Counted from the stretch's first letter, positions 41,590-50,976 are shown. The stretch: DNA of 56,446 nucleotides from Zhenhengia yiwuensis (GCF_014384995.1 NZ_JACRSY010000023.1:1-56446), one strand, 5' to 3'. Notes: generated by a model not told the origin, from the letters alone. Made by a program: numbers and translations.

Positions 41590-42285
41590 TTATACTTCTT
41601 CTACATATTTTACTACTGGCAAACCACTAATCATACTAATAAGTTCTGCATGAACTTTCTTTTGGTGTTGTTTCACTGTCAGAAATACACCTGCTTCTCT
41701 TGTGCCATTATTTTCCGACTTAGTAATTTCAATATAAGTTGTCTCAATTTGGTTCTCTCTAAGAAGTGTTACAACTTCATTAATATTTTGAATCGCTTCT
41801 AGTTCTATATAAAGTTCTACTATCTTTGACTTAGATAACATATAGTCATCAATACGGTGCAAGATGGTCATACCTCCAAAAATAAAGACACATCCTATAA
41901 TAGCGCCCTCATAGAAACCTATACCTAGAGCTAGGCCCATACATGCAGATGCCCAAAGACCCGCTGCTGTTGTAAGACCTTTGACCTGTTGCCTACCTGT
42001 AACAAGAATAGTTCCTGCTCCTAAAAAGCCTATGCCACTAATTACCTGTGCACCTAGTCTTGTAGGATCTCCCCCCATTCCCATTACTTGTACAATATAT
42101 TGGTTAGTAATCATAGCTAAGGCTGAACCTATACATACAAGTATGTGGGTTCTAAAACCTGCTGGTCTTTTCTTTTTACCTCTATCAAAACCAATAATGC
42201 CTCCAAAAATCATGGCTAAGCTTAATCTTAGTATGATGGAGACCATATTAATGTCTCTTAAGTAATCTAGTGTATCTATCTCCAT
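41590..42285 (-). CDS. MgtC/SapB family membrane protein
   Basis: The protein is about 231 residues. The N-terminal half has four to five hydrophobic helices with the MgtC signatures RLSLAMIFGGIIGFDRG, RPAGFRTHILVCIGSALAMI, GAQVISGIGFLGAGTI and GLTTAAGLWASACMGLALGIG. The C-terminal soluble half is ACT-like, with VELYIELEAIQNINEVVTLL. MgtC proteins are linked to growth at low Mg2+ and to regulation of ATP synthase or phosphate uptake. The start is ATG 42285 after AGGATGTG, with GTG 42294 as an alternative. The gene stands alone. I see no M-box Mg2+ riboswitch before it. Confidence 0.88.
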   Translation of the reverse strand: MEIDTLDYLRDINMVSIILRLSLAMIFGGIIGFDRGKKKRPAGFRTHILVCIGSALAMITNQYIVQVMGMGGDPTRLGAQVISGIGFLGAGTILVTGRQQVKGLTTAAGLWASACMGLALGIGFYEGAIIGCVFIFGGMTILHRIDDYMLSKSKIVELYIELEAIQNINEVVTLLRENQIETTYIEITKSENNGTREAGVFLTVKQHQKKVHAELISMISGLPVVKYVEEV

Positions 42286-42452
42286 CTTTTTCACATCCTA
42301 TCATTTGGTCTCTTAATTCATATATATACAACGTTTTAGTGAAATGTTCCGCTCCCTATTTTAATCTCTAATTCGTTTGTATTTCAATATAAAGTATAAT
42401 ATACTAATCTTATTATTTTTCTATCTATTTTAATAAAAGGGGGAGGACTTTT

Positions 42453-42890
42453 ATGAAATGTCCAATTTGCCACGGCCCACTTAAAGGCGAAGCTTATTGT
42501 CCAAACTGCGGACAAGCTATTACTTATGAAGGCATCAAACAAACTTATTCTGATATAACACTCGTACCTTCTGAAGTCAAAAAATGGAACTGGGGTGCTT
42601 TTACTTTTAATATCTTCTGGGGAATTGGAAATAAGACTTATTTACCACTTCTTTGCTTGATTCCGTATTTCAATTTAATCTGGATATTTGTATGTGGATT
42701 TAAAGGTAATGAATGGGCTTGGAAAAGTGGAAACTATAGTGTAAATGATATAGAAAAGTTTTTAATGATTCAAAACACATGGAACCGCGGTGGTCTTGCC
42801 AAATTTATTATAGGTCTTATTGGTACCATCCTCATCTTTATTCTATATGGAATGCTTTTTGCCTATTTAATGGGCTTTTACTATTATTAA
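42453..42890 (+). CDS. zinc-ribbon membrane protein, copy 1
   Basis: This 145-residue protein has an N-terminal zinc ribbon, CPICHGPLKGEAYCPNCGQ (two CxxC pairs at residues 3-6 and 16-19). A membrane domain rich in Trp follows: KKWNWGAFTFNIFWGIGN, then LPLLCLIPYFNLIWIFVCG, GNEWAWKSG and a final hydrophobic helix. The WGAF...GNEWAW block is a conserved Firmicute pattern of unknown role, sometimes carried under unrelated names such as ribonuclease G. It is followed two genes' worth closely by a paralogue, so a tandem duplication is clear. Confidence 0.7.
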   Translation: MKCPICHGPLKGEAYCPNCGQAITYEGIKQTYSDITLVPSEVKKWNWGAFTFNIFWGIGNKTYLPLLCLIPYFNLIWIFVCGFKGNEWAWKSGNYSVNDIEKFLMIQNTWNRGGLAKFIIGLIGTILIFILYGMLFAYLMGFYYY

Positions 42891-42924
42891 ATTGATTAAG
42901 GCAATGTTGAAAGGAGAAATCAAT

Positions 42925-43449
42925 ATGAACTGTTCAAAATGTAATGCTCCCCTTCAGGGACATGAGGCTTTCTGTCCTAACTGCGGTGTGTTTATCAGTA
43001 TAGAAGAACCTATGAAACCAGAGGCGCCAACTACCGAACGTCCAGTAGAATCTTCTAATTCTGCTGATTATGTATCTTATCCCAATACACACTCAAATAC
43101 CTTCCACCCCCAAACTGCTTATACGACAAGCTCCGTGCCTCCTGAAATCAAGAAGTGGAACTGGGGTGCCTTTACTTTTAGTCTATTTTGGGGGATTGGG
43201 AATTATAACTACTTGCCGCTTCTTTGTCTTATTCCATTCTTCAATTTTATCTGGGTGTTTGTGTGTGGCGCAAAAGGTAATGAATGGGCTTGGAAAAGTG
43301 GAAAGTTTAATAATGTAGAAGACTTTTTAGCTGTGCAAGAAACCTGGAACCGCGCAGGTTTTGTTTCTTTCATCATTACGCTTATTGCATGTGGCGTATC
43401 TATTTTACTCTTCTTCTTATCTTTTCTAACATCTGCATTTTTCTCATAA
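42925..43449 (+). CDS. zinc-ribbon membrane protein, copy 2
   Basis: The protein is 174 residues from ATG 42925, which follows GAAAGGAGAAATCAAT; an in-frame start 33 bases upstream is not needed. It repeats the plan of the preceding gene. The zinc ribbon is CSKCNAPLQGHEAFCPNCG. A longer Pro/Ser/Thr-rich linker of about 45 residues follows, then IKKWNWGAFTFSLFWGIGN, FFNFIWVFVCG and GNEWAWKSG, then a final hydrophobic helix. The gap to copy 1 is 34 bases and both lie before one terminator, so they are cotranscribed. Function unknown. Confidence 0.7.
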   Translation: MNCSKCNAPLQGHEAFCPNCGVFISIEEPMKPEAPTTERPVESSNSADYVSYPNTHSNTFHPQTAYTTSSVPPEIKKWNWGAFTFSLFWGIGNYNYLPLLCLIPFFNFIWVFVCGAKGNEWAWKSGKFNNVEDFLAVQETWNRAGFVSFIITLIACGVSILLFFLSFLTSAFFS

Positions 43450-43461
43450 ATTCTCATAAGT

Positions 43462-43510
43462 AAACTCACATGTATTTTCACGATTGAAGTCTCATGTGAG
43501 TTTCTTTTTT
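43462..43510 (+). terminator. intrinsic terminator after the zinc-ribbon pair
   Basis: AAACTCACATG pairs with CATGTGAGTTT (stem 11 bp, loop 20), followed by CTTTTTT. Confidence 0.85.
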
Positions 43511-43562
43511 ATTAATAGTTATAGGAACTTTTATACTTTACATAATCATTTAAGAAGACTAA

Positions 43563-43592
43563 AAAACAAGTGGGCTAAATTTAAACCCACTT
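43563..43592 (-). terminator. intrinsic terminator after the XRE regulator
   Basis: AAGTGGG-N11-CCCACTT on the minus strand, followed by GTTTTTT, ends 9 bases past the stop of the gene at 43601. Confidence 0.8.
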
Positions 43593-43600
43593 ATGTTGAC

Positions 43601-44413
43601 TTAATTATTAAGTTTTGCCTCAATATCTTTTAGTACATCCTTATTGTTTTGATAAAAAGTATTCTTAAAAAATTCAGCAGTAAAATCATCCTTAAAAGCA
43701 TCTATCACCTTTTTAGCAATAATTAATTGAACTTTTGACTTTTCCTTTTCTCCTTTTTCAGTGTAGTAATCTGAAAGTCTCATCAGCATTTCTATAAGCA
43801 CATCTGCAGCTAAGTTTTTTTGCCTATGAGCTGGTTCGTACATATCTTCCCCATCAAGTAACAGAGCAGCAACTTCTAATTTAGTAAAATAAATTTCAGG
43901 AATCTTGTTTATTGCTGCCTTAGCAAGGCTGTATTCTCCTATAGATTTATATGCTTCTGCCATAATACGGCATGCATCATATTTAATATCATCATGTTTT
44001 GTACATTCAATTAGTGCCTTACACGTATCTATAATCTCCAAGCTTCTTTCAGGTATAGGTAGAACACCAATTATGCAGTTAAGTAGTACATCATTTCCGG
44101 GATATTTCTTCAATCCTTCACGTAATATTTTTTCACACATTGCAGGGTCGCAGTAGTAATATTCCCCTGATTTTGTAACAATATCATCAATGTTTTTCTC
44201 AATTTCATAGAGATTAAAATCAAAAAGTTCATCTGTTGATACCTCAAAAAACGAAGCTATTGCAGGTATTAAGGTCACATCAGGCATAGCTGTATCATTC
44301 TCCCATTTAGATACTGCTTGAAATGAAACACCAAGATATCTGGCAAGTATTTCTTGAGAAATATTTTTCTGCTTACGTAAAGATTTAATTTTTTCGCCTA
44401 GTTTAATATTCAT
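43601..44413 (-). CDS. XRE-family HTH regulator with TPR-like repeats
   Basis: The protein is 270 residues from ATG 44413, preceded by TTTAGGAGTAATACCT; an in-frame start 33 bases upstream would overlap this site. Residues ~3-60 are an XRE helix-turn-helix (LGEKIKSLRKQKNISQEILARYLGVSFQAVSKWENDTAMPDV). The rest is a helical repeat region (YDACRIMAEAYKSIGEYSLAKAAI, AAVLIEMLMRLSDYYTEKGEKEKS) like the TPR tails of Rgg/PlcR-type or YdcP-like clostridial regulators that bind peptides. The ligand and target are unknown. No operon partner. Confidence 0.82.
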   Translation of the reverse strand: MNIKLGEKIKSLRKQKNISQEILARYLGVSFQAVSKWENDTAMPDVTLIPAIASFFEVSTDELFDFNLYEIEKNIDDIVTKSGEYYYCDPAMCEKILREGLKKYPGNDVLLNCIIGVLPIPERSLEIIDTCKALIECTKHDDIKYDACRIMAEAYKSIGEYSLAKAAINKIPEIYFTKLEVAALLLDGEDMYEPAHRQKNLAADVLIEMLMRLSDYYTEKGEKEKSKVQLIIAKKVIDAFKDDFTAEFFKNTFYQNNKDVLKDIEAKLNN

Positions 44414-44530
44414 AGGTATTACTCCTAAACATAAAGTAATCAGCACTGATCCTAATTAAATTATATCAGTTATTTTTAATATACGAATAACTCATTCGTT
44501 GAGAACTTTTCAACTATAGGTAGAAGTATT

Positions 44531-44561
44531 AAAAAAAGTCAGTATCCACTGACTTTTTTAG
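44531..44561 (-). terminator. intrinsic terminator
   Basis: AAAAAGTCAGT-N4-ACTGACTTTTTT lies directly before the stop of the secreted protein gene on its downstream side, with Ts on the minus strand. Confidence 0.85.
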
Positions 44562-44563
44562 GA

Positions 44564-44878
44564 TTAATGACATCCAAATCCTCTATTACTTCTATTAGTA
44601 TTTTCCATACGTTCTAAGCAGTAATCAATCATGTCCTTAGCCTGTTCTTGTGTAAGATTCCCTGCTGCCACTTGTTGTTCCATCATCTTCTTCATTACAT
44701 CATAAGCTTCATCATTGGCTGCGATTTGTGTGTTTTTATTTTGTTCATATACTCCTGTTATCTCCTCAACGCCTAACCTATTGACTTGAGTATTGAGGCT
44801 AACTTCTTGTGCAAAAACCGAGAAGCTCCCCACTACAAGAATACCTGCCATCACTATCCCTAAATATTTTACTTTCAT
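44564..44878 (-). CDS. small secreted protein, DUF2680-like
   Basis: The protein is 104 residues from ATG 44878, which follows TTAGGAGGAATAAA; an in-frame start 45 bases upstream is unlikely. A signal peptide covers residues 1-24 (LGIVMAGILVVGSFSVFAQE). The mature part is charged and helical and contains MMEQQVAAGNLTQEQAKDMIDYCLERME, the pattern of DUF2680/YckD-type secreted proteins. It ends in a Gly/Asn/Arg-rich tail with Cys-His (GFGCH). The role is unknown. It is a monocistronic gene. Confidence 0.65.
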   Translation of the reverse strand: MKVKYLGIVMAGILVVGSFSVFAQEVSLNTQVNRLGVEEITGVYEQNKNTQIAANDEAYDVMKKMMEQQVAAGNLTQEQAKDMIDYCLERMENTNRSNRGFGCH

Positions 44879-45000
44879 TTTATTCCTCCTAATATCTATT
44901 AGATTTATTACGCTATAGTACACATGATATATAATAAATATCTAATAATAATGGAATAATTACGGAATAATGATGTGTTTTTAAAGAATAACTAAAATTA

Positions 45001-45030
45001 AAAAGGAGCCGCTACATTAGCGGCTCCTTT
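45001..45030 (-). terminator. intrinsic terminator after the EF-G paralogue
   Basis: AAAGGAGCCGCT-N5-AGCGGCTCCTTT is a 12-bp perfect stem at the stop of the gene beginning at 47070, followed by Ts. Confidence 0.9.
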
Positions 45031-45033
45031 GCA

Positions 45034-47070
45034 CTAAGCAAGCTCTTTTCTTGCATCAATCACTTTTTGTTGAACGTCACTTGGTGCTTCTTCATAACGT
45101 TCAAAGTAGTATTCTACAGTCCCTCTGCCTTGTGTCATAGAACGAAGATCCGTCGCATAACGATAAATCTCAGACATTGGCACTTCAGCAATAATAAGTT
45201 GTTTCCTCTGCTGTAATTCCATGCCAATAAGGCGACCACGGCGTTTTTTCATATCGCCCATAATATCACCTGTATATTCATCTGGTACACTAATTTCAAC
45301 ATGAGCAATAGGCTCTAAAATAGTTGGTTTTGCTTTAACCACACCTTCTTTAAAGGCAATAGTTGTTGCCATCTTAAAGGCCATTTCAGAAGAATCTACT
45401 GGGTGGTAAGAACCATCTAATAAGACAGCTTTAAGCCCTACTACAGGATAGCCTGCAAGTACACCTCTATGAATACATTCTTCAAGTCCTTTTTCAACTG
45501 CTGGGAAGTATTGTTTAGGTACGGATCCACCAAATATTTTCTCTTCAAATACATATGGCATATCAAGATCACCTGATGGTTCAAATTCCATTACCACATC
45601 ACCATACTGACCATGTCCTCCAGATTGTTTCTTGTGTTTACCACGTACTTGCATCTTACCTTTAATGGTTTCACGGTAACGTGTTGTAGGTGGAGCAAGA
45701 CGCACACCTACTTTAAATTTATCTTGAAGCATATTGACAACAACATCTAATTGCTGCTCACCAATGCCATAAATAACGGTTTCATGTGTTTCTTTATCAT
45801 ACTCTGTATAGAAAGTCTTATCTTCAGCCATAAGTTTTGTAAGAGCAAGAGACATCTTTTCCTCATCGCCCTTGCCAAGTGGGAAGATAGCCATTTGTAC
45901 ATAAGGTTTATCAAAATCAATAGGTTCATATTCAATATTCGCATCTTTGTCTCTAAGTGTATCACAGGTATTCGTATTGCGCAGCTTAGATACCGCGCCA
46001 ATATCTCCTGCATACAGCTTTTCTACTTCCATCTGCTCCTTACCTTGTAGCACATAGATATGAGATAATTTTTCAACCTCTCCTGTACGTACGTTAAGAA
46101 GCGAATCATCTCGGTTTACCTCACCACTTCTTACTTTAAATAAGGAGAATTTTCCAATGAATGGATCTACCATTGTCTTAAATATGAAAAGACCTGTTTT
46201 ATTTTCCATATCACATGGCTCTACTGCTTCATCAGGTGATGGGAAGCATCTAATAATATTATCCATCAGGGTACGGATGCCTGCTCTATCTACTGAATTG
46301 CCACAAAGTACAGGGACAATATCTCCTGCTGCTACACCTACTTTAAGCGCTTTTTCAATTTCTTCTACTGTAATTTCTTCTTCTGCAAAGTACTTTTCCA
46401 TGAGGTCTTCATCTGTTTCTGCAACAGCTTCTAGAATCATAGTTCTTACATGTTCAAGTTTTTCTTCATAGCCTTCGGGGATATCGCATTCAATAACTTT
46501 ATCGCCTTCAAATCTTCTGGCTACCATTTTAACTGCATGGATATATCCTATATATTTTTCGCCGTCATACCAAGGCACCTGCATGGGGGCAATACTCGAA
46601 CCAAACTTAGCCTTACAATCATCTAATATAGCTTCAATATCTACATTAGGGGCATCCATTTCTGTGATATAAAGCATACGAGGCAATTTTGCCTCTTCGC
46701 AGATTTCCCATGCCTTTTCAGTTCCAACCTCGATTCCGCTTGATGCTTTCATAACAATAATAGCTGCATCACAGGCACTTACAGCTTCTTTTACATTTCC
46801 TACAAAATCAAAGTATCCTGGGGTATCTAGCACATTAATCTTATGATTTTTCCATTCTACAGGAATAAGAGATGTACGAATTGAAATTTTTCTTTTAATC
46901 TCCTCTTGATCAAAGTCACTTGATGTATTACCGTTTTCGACTCTTCCGAATCTTGACTTGCCTCCTGCTGTATAAAGCATAGCTTCTGTGAGTGTAGTCT
47001 TACCGCATCCTCCGTGTCCTAATAGCGCAATGTTACGAATCTTCTTTGTTTCATACACATTCATAGACAT
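45034..47070 (-). CDS. elongation factor G-like translational GTPase (paralogue)
   Basis: This 678-residue protein has the five-domain EF-G layout. G1 is GHGGCGKTTL near residue 18 and G3 is DTPGYFDF near 82. G4 reads TEMDAPN near 132, where the family has NKxD, so the lysine is glutamate. Later EF-G regions are RETIKGKMQVRGKHKKQSGGHGQYGDV and SEMAFKMATTIAFKEG. It matches the second EF-G (FusA2-type) of Firmicutes rather than canonical FusA, since it stands alone without rpsL, rpsG or tuf. Such paralogues bind GTP but their cellular role is not settled. Confidence 0.9.
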   Translation of the reverse strand: MSMNVYETKKIRNIALLGHGGCGKTTLTEAMLYTAGGKSRFGRVENGNTSSDFDQEEIKRKISIRTSLIPVEWKNHKINVLDTPGYFDFVGNVKEAVSACDAAIIVMKASSGIEVGTEKAWEICEEAKLPRMLYITEMDAPNVDIEAILDDCKAKFGSSIAPMQVPWYDGEKYIGYIHAVKMVARRFEGDKVIECDIPEGYEEKLEHVRTMILEAVAETDEDLMEKYFAEEEITVEEIEKALKVGVAAGDIVPVLCGNSVDRAGIRTLMDNIIRCFPSPDEAVEPCDMENKTGLFIFKTMVDPFIGKFSLFKVRSGEVNRDDSLLNVRTGEVEKLSHIYVLQGKEQMEVEKLYAGDIGAVSKLRNTNTCDTLRDKDANIEYEPIDFDKPYVQMAIFPLGKGDEEKMSLALTKLMAEDKTFYTEYDKETHETVIYGIGEQQLDVVVNMLQDKFKVGVRLAPPTTRYRETIKGKMQVRGKHKKQSGGHGQYGDVVMEFEPSGDLDMPYVFEEKIFGGSVPKQYFPAVEKGLEECIHRGVLAGYPVVGLKAVLLDGSYHPVDSSEMAFKMATTIAFKEGVVKAKPTILEPIAHVEISVPDEYTGDIMGDMKKRRGRLIGMELQQRKQLIIAEVPMSEIYRYATDLRSMTQGRGTVEYYFERYEEAPSDVQQKVIDARKELA

Positions 47071-47205
47071 ACCTCCTATAGAATTCGATTAAGTTTGGTG
47101 CTTACCTTCTATTTTCTACGAATCTTATAAAAATTCCTCTATAATTCCAAAATTTTTATGAAATATAGATGACGCTTTGTCCTTTTATTTATATGAATGG
47201 TATAG

Positions 47206-47244
47206 GAAAAAAATACCTGATGATAGTACACTATCATCAGGTAT
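47206..47244 (-). terminator. intrinsic terminator after glyA
   Basis: ATACCTGATGATAGT and ACTATCATCAGGTAT form a 15-bp perfect stem with a 2-base loop, followed by Ts on the minus strand. Confidence 0.9.
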
Positions 47245-47270
47245 AAGTTCATTCTATAAAATGGCAGTTT

Positions 47271-48506
47271 TTAGTATAATGGATATTTCTCTAAAAGTGT
47301 TGCTACACGCTCTTTACACTGCACCTTATTCTCTTCAAAATTTGAAAGTGCTAAAGACATAATCTCTGCAATCTCAGTCATATCTTCTTCTTTCATACCT
47401 CTAGTCGTTACAGCAGGTGTACCCAGTCTAATACCACTTGTTACAAATGGACTTTCTGGGTCAAAAGGAATAGTATTTTTATTGCAAGTAATACCAATTT
47501 CATCTAGAAGATGCTCCGCATCTTTTCCTGTAATCTGTTTATTACGAAGGTCTACATTCATAAGATGATTATCTGTACCACCAGAAACAATAGTGAAGCC
47601 TCTATCTATAAGTGCATTACATAATGCTTTAGCATTCTCTATGACTTGTTTCTGATAAGTATTAAATTCCTCCGTAAGAGCTTCTTTAAAGCATACAGCC
47701 TTTCCTGCAATAACATGCATAAGCGGTCCCCCCTGAATACCTGGGAAGATAGCTTTATCAATAGCCTTTGCATGCTCCTCTTTACAAAGAATCATACCAC
47801 CTCTAGGGCCTCTAAGTGTCTTATGTGTAGTCGTTGTAACAAAGTCTGCATAAGGTACTGGAGATGGGTGAAGCCCAGCAGCAATAAGTCCTGCAATATG
47901 AGCCATATCTACCATAAGGTACGCACCCACTTCATCTGCAATTTCTTTAAACTTCTTAAAATCAATGGCACGTGCATAGGCACTCGCACCCGCAATAATC
48001 ATTTTAGGCCTATGCTCTAATGCCTTACTACGTACACACTCATAGTCAATAAGCCCTGTTTCCTTATCTACTTCATAAGATACAATATTATAATGTTTAC
48101 CTGAAATATTGACTGGGCTACCGTGTGTGAGATGTCCTCCATGACTTAAGTTCATTCCCATTACAGTATCTCCTGGCTTAAGGACTGCAAAAAACACAGC
48201 CTGGTTAGCTTGTGAACCAGAGTTTGGCTGTACATTGGCATGGTCTGCACCAAAAAGCTCTTTTGCACGCTCTCTTGCTAAGTCTTCAATCTTATCGACA
48301 ACTTCACAGCCTCCATAGTAACGTTTACCTGGATACCCCTCTGCATATTTGTTTGTTAAGGTACTTCCCATAGCTGCCATAACAGCTTTGCTTACAAAGT
48401 TTTCTGAAGCAATAAGTTCTATCTTACTTTGCTGTCTTTTAGTCTCTTCTTCAATTAAATCCGCGATTTCTCTGTCTACTTTTCTTACTTCTTCTAATTC
48501 GTACAC
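47271..48506 (-). CDS. glyA: serine hydroxymethyltransferase
   Basis: This 411-residue PLP enzyme splits serine into glycine and methylene-tetrahydrofolate. The PLP lysine is in TTTTHKTLRGPRGGMI near residue 226. Other motifs are LIASENFVSKAV, NKYAEGYPGKRYYGGCE, NVQPNSGSQANQAV and MVDMAHIAGLIAAG. It starts with GTG at 48506 after GCAGGTGATTTT. It follows the indolepyruvate oxidoreductase genes by 27 bases and probably shares their transcript. Confidence 0.97.
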   Translation of the reverse strand: MYELEEVRKVDREIADLIEEETKRQQSKIELIASENFVSKAVMAAMGSTLTNKYAEGYPGKRYYGGCEVVDKIEDLARERAKELFGADHANVQPNSGSQANQAVFFAVLKPGDTVMGMNLSHGGHLTHGSPVNISGKHYNIVSYEVDKETGLIDYECVRSKALEHRPKMIIAGASAYARAIDFKKFKEIADEVGAYLMVDMAHIAGLIAAGLHPSPVPYADFVTTTTHKTLRGPRGGMILCKEEHAKAIDKAIFPGIQGGPLMHVIAGKAVCFKEALTEEFNTYQKQVIENAKALCNALIDRGFTIVSGGTDNHLMNVDLRNKQITGKDAEHLLDEIGITCNKNTIPFDPESPFVTSGIRLGTPAVTTRGMKEEDMTEIAEIMSLALSNFEENKVQCKERVATLLEKYPLY

Positions 48507-48533
48507 AAAATCACCTGCTTTCTCTTAATAGGA

Positions 48534-49115
48534 TTATTTTTCTAGGTACGCTTTATATCCTCTTTTTAATGCTTCTTTATTCATTTGAATGGTATGTTTA
48601 GGTACAGTCACTTCTACAATATGTTCCCATTCCTCTAGCGTGTCGCCAACATAAGCTGCATAAGCACCAATCATAATCATATTTACAACTCGCACATTAC
48701 CAATCTCTTTAGCAATAGAAAGAGCATCTATAAGACACGCTTTATCATTCACACTTTTTATCTGCGTTTCTACATCTTCAGGATACTCAGCCATACCCAT
48801 TACAACTGGCATTGGATCAATACGTTGTGTATTAGCAATGATTACACCATCTTCTTTAAGATAGTGTATGTATCGTAGAGCTTCTAACTTTTCAAAAGCA
48901 AAGATGATGTCAGCTTCACCTGGTTCTACTAATGGAGAATGGACTTTATCTCCATATTTAACCTGCATAAGCACACTTCCACCACGTTGTGCCATACCAT
49001 GTACTTCTGACATTTTTACATCTTGCCCTTTCATCATAGCATAATTGCCTATGATTCTTCCAGTAAGAAGTGTTCCTTGTCCGCCTACTCCTACAATAAG
49101 TATATTTTTAGTCAT
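48534..49115 (-). CDS. iorB: indolepyruvate ferredoxin oxidoreductase, beta subunit
   Basis: The protein is 193 residues from ATG 49115, whose ribosome site AAAGGGGGAGAATTAGG overlaps the end of iorA; an in-frame upstream start would lie deep inside iorA. It carries the gamma-type POR domain start KNILIVGVGGQGTLLTGRIIG, HGMAQRGGSV, the VKYGDKVHSPL strand and ADIIFAFEKLEALRYIHYLK. With IorA it oxidises aryl pyruvates to aryl-acetyl-CoA and reduces ferredoxin, or runs in reverse. Only one base separates it from the iorA stop. Confidence 0.94.
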   Translation of the reverse strand: MTKNILIVGVGGQGTLLTGRIIGNYAMMKGQDVKMSEVHGMAQRGGSVLMQVKYGDKVHSPLVEPGEADIIFAFEKLEALRYIHYLKEDGVIIANTQRIDPMPVVMGMAEYPEDVETQIKSVNDKACLIDALSIAKEIGNVRVVNMIMIGAYAAYVGDTLEEWEHIVEVTVPKHTIQMNKEALKRGYKAYLEK

Positions 49116-49116
49116 C

Positions 49117-50844
49117 CTAATTCTCCCCCTTTGAAATAGCATCTTTTGGACAGATAGCTGCACATAAGCCACATCCGGCACAAAGTGCATCATTAATTTC
49201 AGTCACTACTTTACCTTTAGCTAAAGCTGGACAACCTAACTTACTACAGATGCCACAGTTAATACATTTATCTTCATCTATTCTATAAGCATCCCATTTT
49301 TCTTTAATCAATAATTTACACGGTGCCTTTGTAATGATGACAGAAGGTGCTTCTTTTGCTGTTTCTTCTTTTAGTGCTGCTTCTACCGCCTTCATATCAT
49401 AGGCATTTACTGTACGCACATTTGAAATTCCTACTGCTTTAACAAGCTCTTCAAGATTAAGTGCTGCAGTAATCTCCCCTTTAAGGGTCTTCCCTGTAGC
49501 TGGGTGATTTTGATGTCCTGTCATACCTGTTGTAGAATTATCAGCAATAATCACTGTTGAAATGCCTTGATTATAAACCACATTAATAAGACCTGTAATA
49601 CCTGAATGAATGAATGTAGAATCCCCTATAATAGCTACTGTCTTTTTCATAGCTTCCTTGCCACGTGCTTTTTCAAAACCATGACTCATACCAATACTTG
49701 CTCCCATACAGATACATGTGTCCATAGCAGCATGTGGCAGAGATGAACCTAATGTATAACATCCAATATCCCCCGTCACTGTAAGATTTAATTTCTTAAG
49801 AACAGTATAAACACCTCTATGTGGACAACCTGGGCATAATACTGGTGGACGTATTGGTAGCTCTTTAGCTCCTTTTACTTCATCTACCTCATAACCTAAT
49901 ACTTCTCTAATCTTTCTGACTGTAATTTCACCTTGTCTTCCGAAAAAGCTCTTTCCTACAGCATCAATACCCATACTTCTTACCTGCTCCTCAATAGCAG
50001 GTTCAAGTTCTTCTACTATATAAACTTTTTCTACCTTCTTAGCAAAATCTTTAATAAGGTCTTCTGGTAGCGGATTCACCATATCTAATTTAAGAATATT
50101 AGCACGAACACCACTTTCTTTAACATATTGATAGCAAATACCACTTGTAATAATCCCTATTTTACTATCTGTAAGCTCTTCCTTATAAAGGCCAAGCTCT
50201 TTTATATCTTTTGCAAGTTTTTGCATGCGTTCTTCTACAACCACATGACGTCCTTTAGCATTCCCTGGTGTCATAACATACTTTTTGATATTTTTTACAT
50301 AAGATTTAAGCTTAAATGCCTCTGGTTCACAGACTTCTACAATCCCCTGAGAATGTGAAACTCGTGTTGTAAGCCTTACAATAACAGGTGTATCATAAGT
50401 CTCACTGATACACATAGCTTTTTTAACAAACTCTTTGCATTCCATGCTGTCTGCTGGCTCTAAAACAGGAACCTGAGCTGCACGTGCAAGAATTCTAGTA
50501 TCTTGCTCATTTTGTGAGCTATGCATACCTGGGTCATCTGCTACAAATATAGTAAGCCCTGCGTTCACACCTGTATAGGCCACTGTAAAAAGTGGATCAG
50601 CTGCCACATTAAGACCTACATGCTTCATCGATACAACTGAACGGGCACCACCTATAGCACTTCCTATAGCAACTTCCATAGCCACTTTCTCATTAGGTGA
50701 CCACTCTGCATAAATCCCATCATATTTCGCAATACATTCTGTAATCTCAGTACTTGGTGTCCCTGGGTAAGCAGAAGCTACTGTAGCACCTGCTTCATAA
50801 ACTCCTCTTGCAATAGCTTCATTGCCAAGCATTAATTTTTTCAT
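49117..50844 (-). CDS. iorA: indolepyruvate ferredoxin oxidoreductase, alpha subunit
   Basis: This 575-residue protein has an N-terminal pyrimidine-binding domain (GNEAIARGVYEAGATVASAYPGTPSTEITE). The middle TPP-binding domain has CPGCPHRG near 349 and GDIGCYTLG, then IIGDSTFIHSG. The C-terminal ferredoxin part has two 4Fe-4S sets, CINCGICSKLGCP and CAGCGLCAAICP. It works with iorB to oxidise indolepyruvate and related aryl pyruvates, in amino-acid fermentation or synthesis. Unlike some loci, no phenylacetate-CoA ligase gene is nearby. The order iorA-iorB-glyA is one transcript. Confidence 0.96.
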   Translation of the reverse strand: MKKLMLGNEAIARGVYEAGATVASAYPGTPSTEITECIAKYDGIYAEWSPNEKVAMEVAIGSAIGGARSVVSMKHVGLNVAADPLFTVAYTGVNAGLTIFVADDPGMHSSQNEQDTRILARAAQVPVLEPADSMECKEFVKKAMCISETYDTPVIVRLTTRVSHSQGIVEVCEPEAFKLKSYVKNIKKYVMTPGNAKGRHVVVEERMQKLAKDIKELGLYKEELTDSKIGIITSGICYQYVKESGVRANILKLDMVNPLPEDLIKDFAKKVEKVYIVEELEPAIEEQVRSMGIDAVGKSFFGRQGEITVRKIREVLGYEVDEVKGAKELPIRPPVLCPGCPHRGVYTVLKKLNLTVTGDIGCYTLGSSLPHAAMDTCICMGASIGMSHGFEKARGKEAMKKTVAIIGDSTFIHSGITGLINVVYNQGISTVIIADNSTTGMTGHQNHPATGKTLKGEITAALNLEELVKAVGISNVRTVNAYDMKAVEAALKEETAKEAPSVIITKAPCKLLIKEKWDAYRIDEDKCINCGICSKLGCPALAKGKVVTEINDALCAGCGLCAAICPKDAISKGEN

Positions 50845-50946
50845 ATTATCCCCCTAGTCTTATTGTTTAAATATACACAATAATTTTATATTAACACTAC
50901 TTTTCTGTATATTACAAGCATTTAGAATGAATAATTCTACAATCCC

Positions 50947-50976
50947 TTTACACTTTCCTTCTAAACGTTGTATACT
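50947..50976 (+). promoter_or_regulatory. promoter of the ThrE-type exporter operon
   Basis: TTTACA (50947-50952), an 18-base spacer and TATACT (50971-50976) lie about 30 bases before the exporter start codon. Confidence 0.6.

Noticed and set aside
50966..50976. TTGTATACTT upstream of the exporter as a third GntR-type site.
   Set aside because: It is one half-site only and coincides with the -10 box TATACT, so a promoter explains it.
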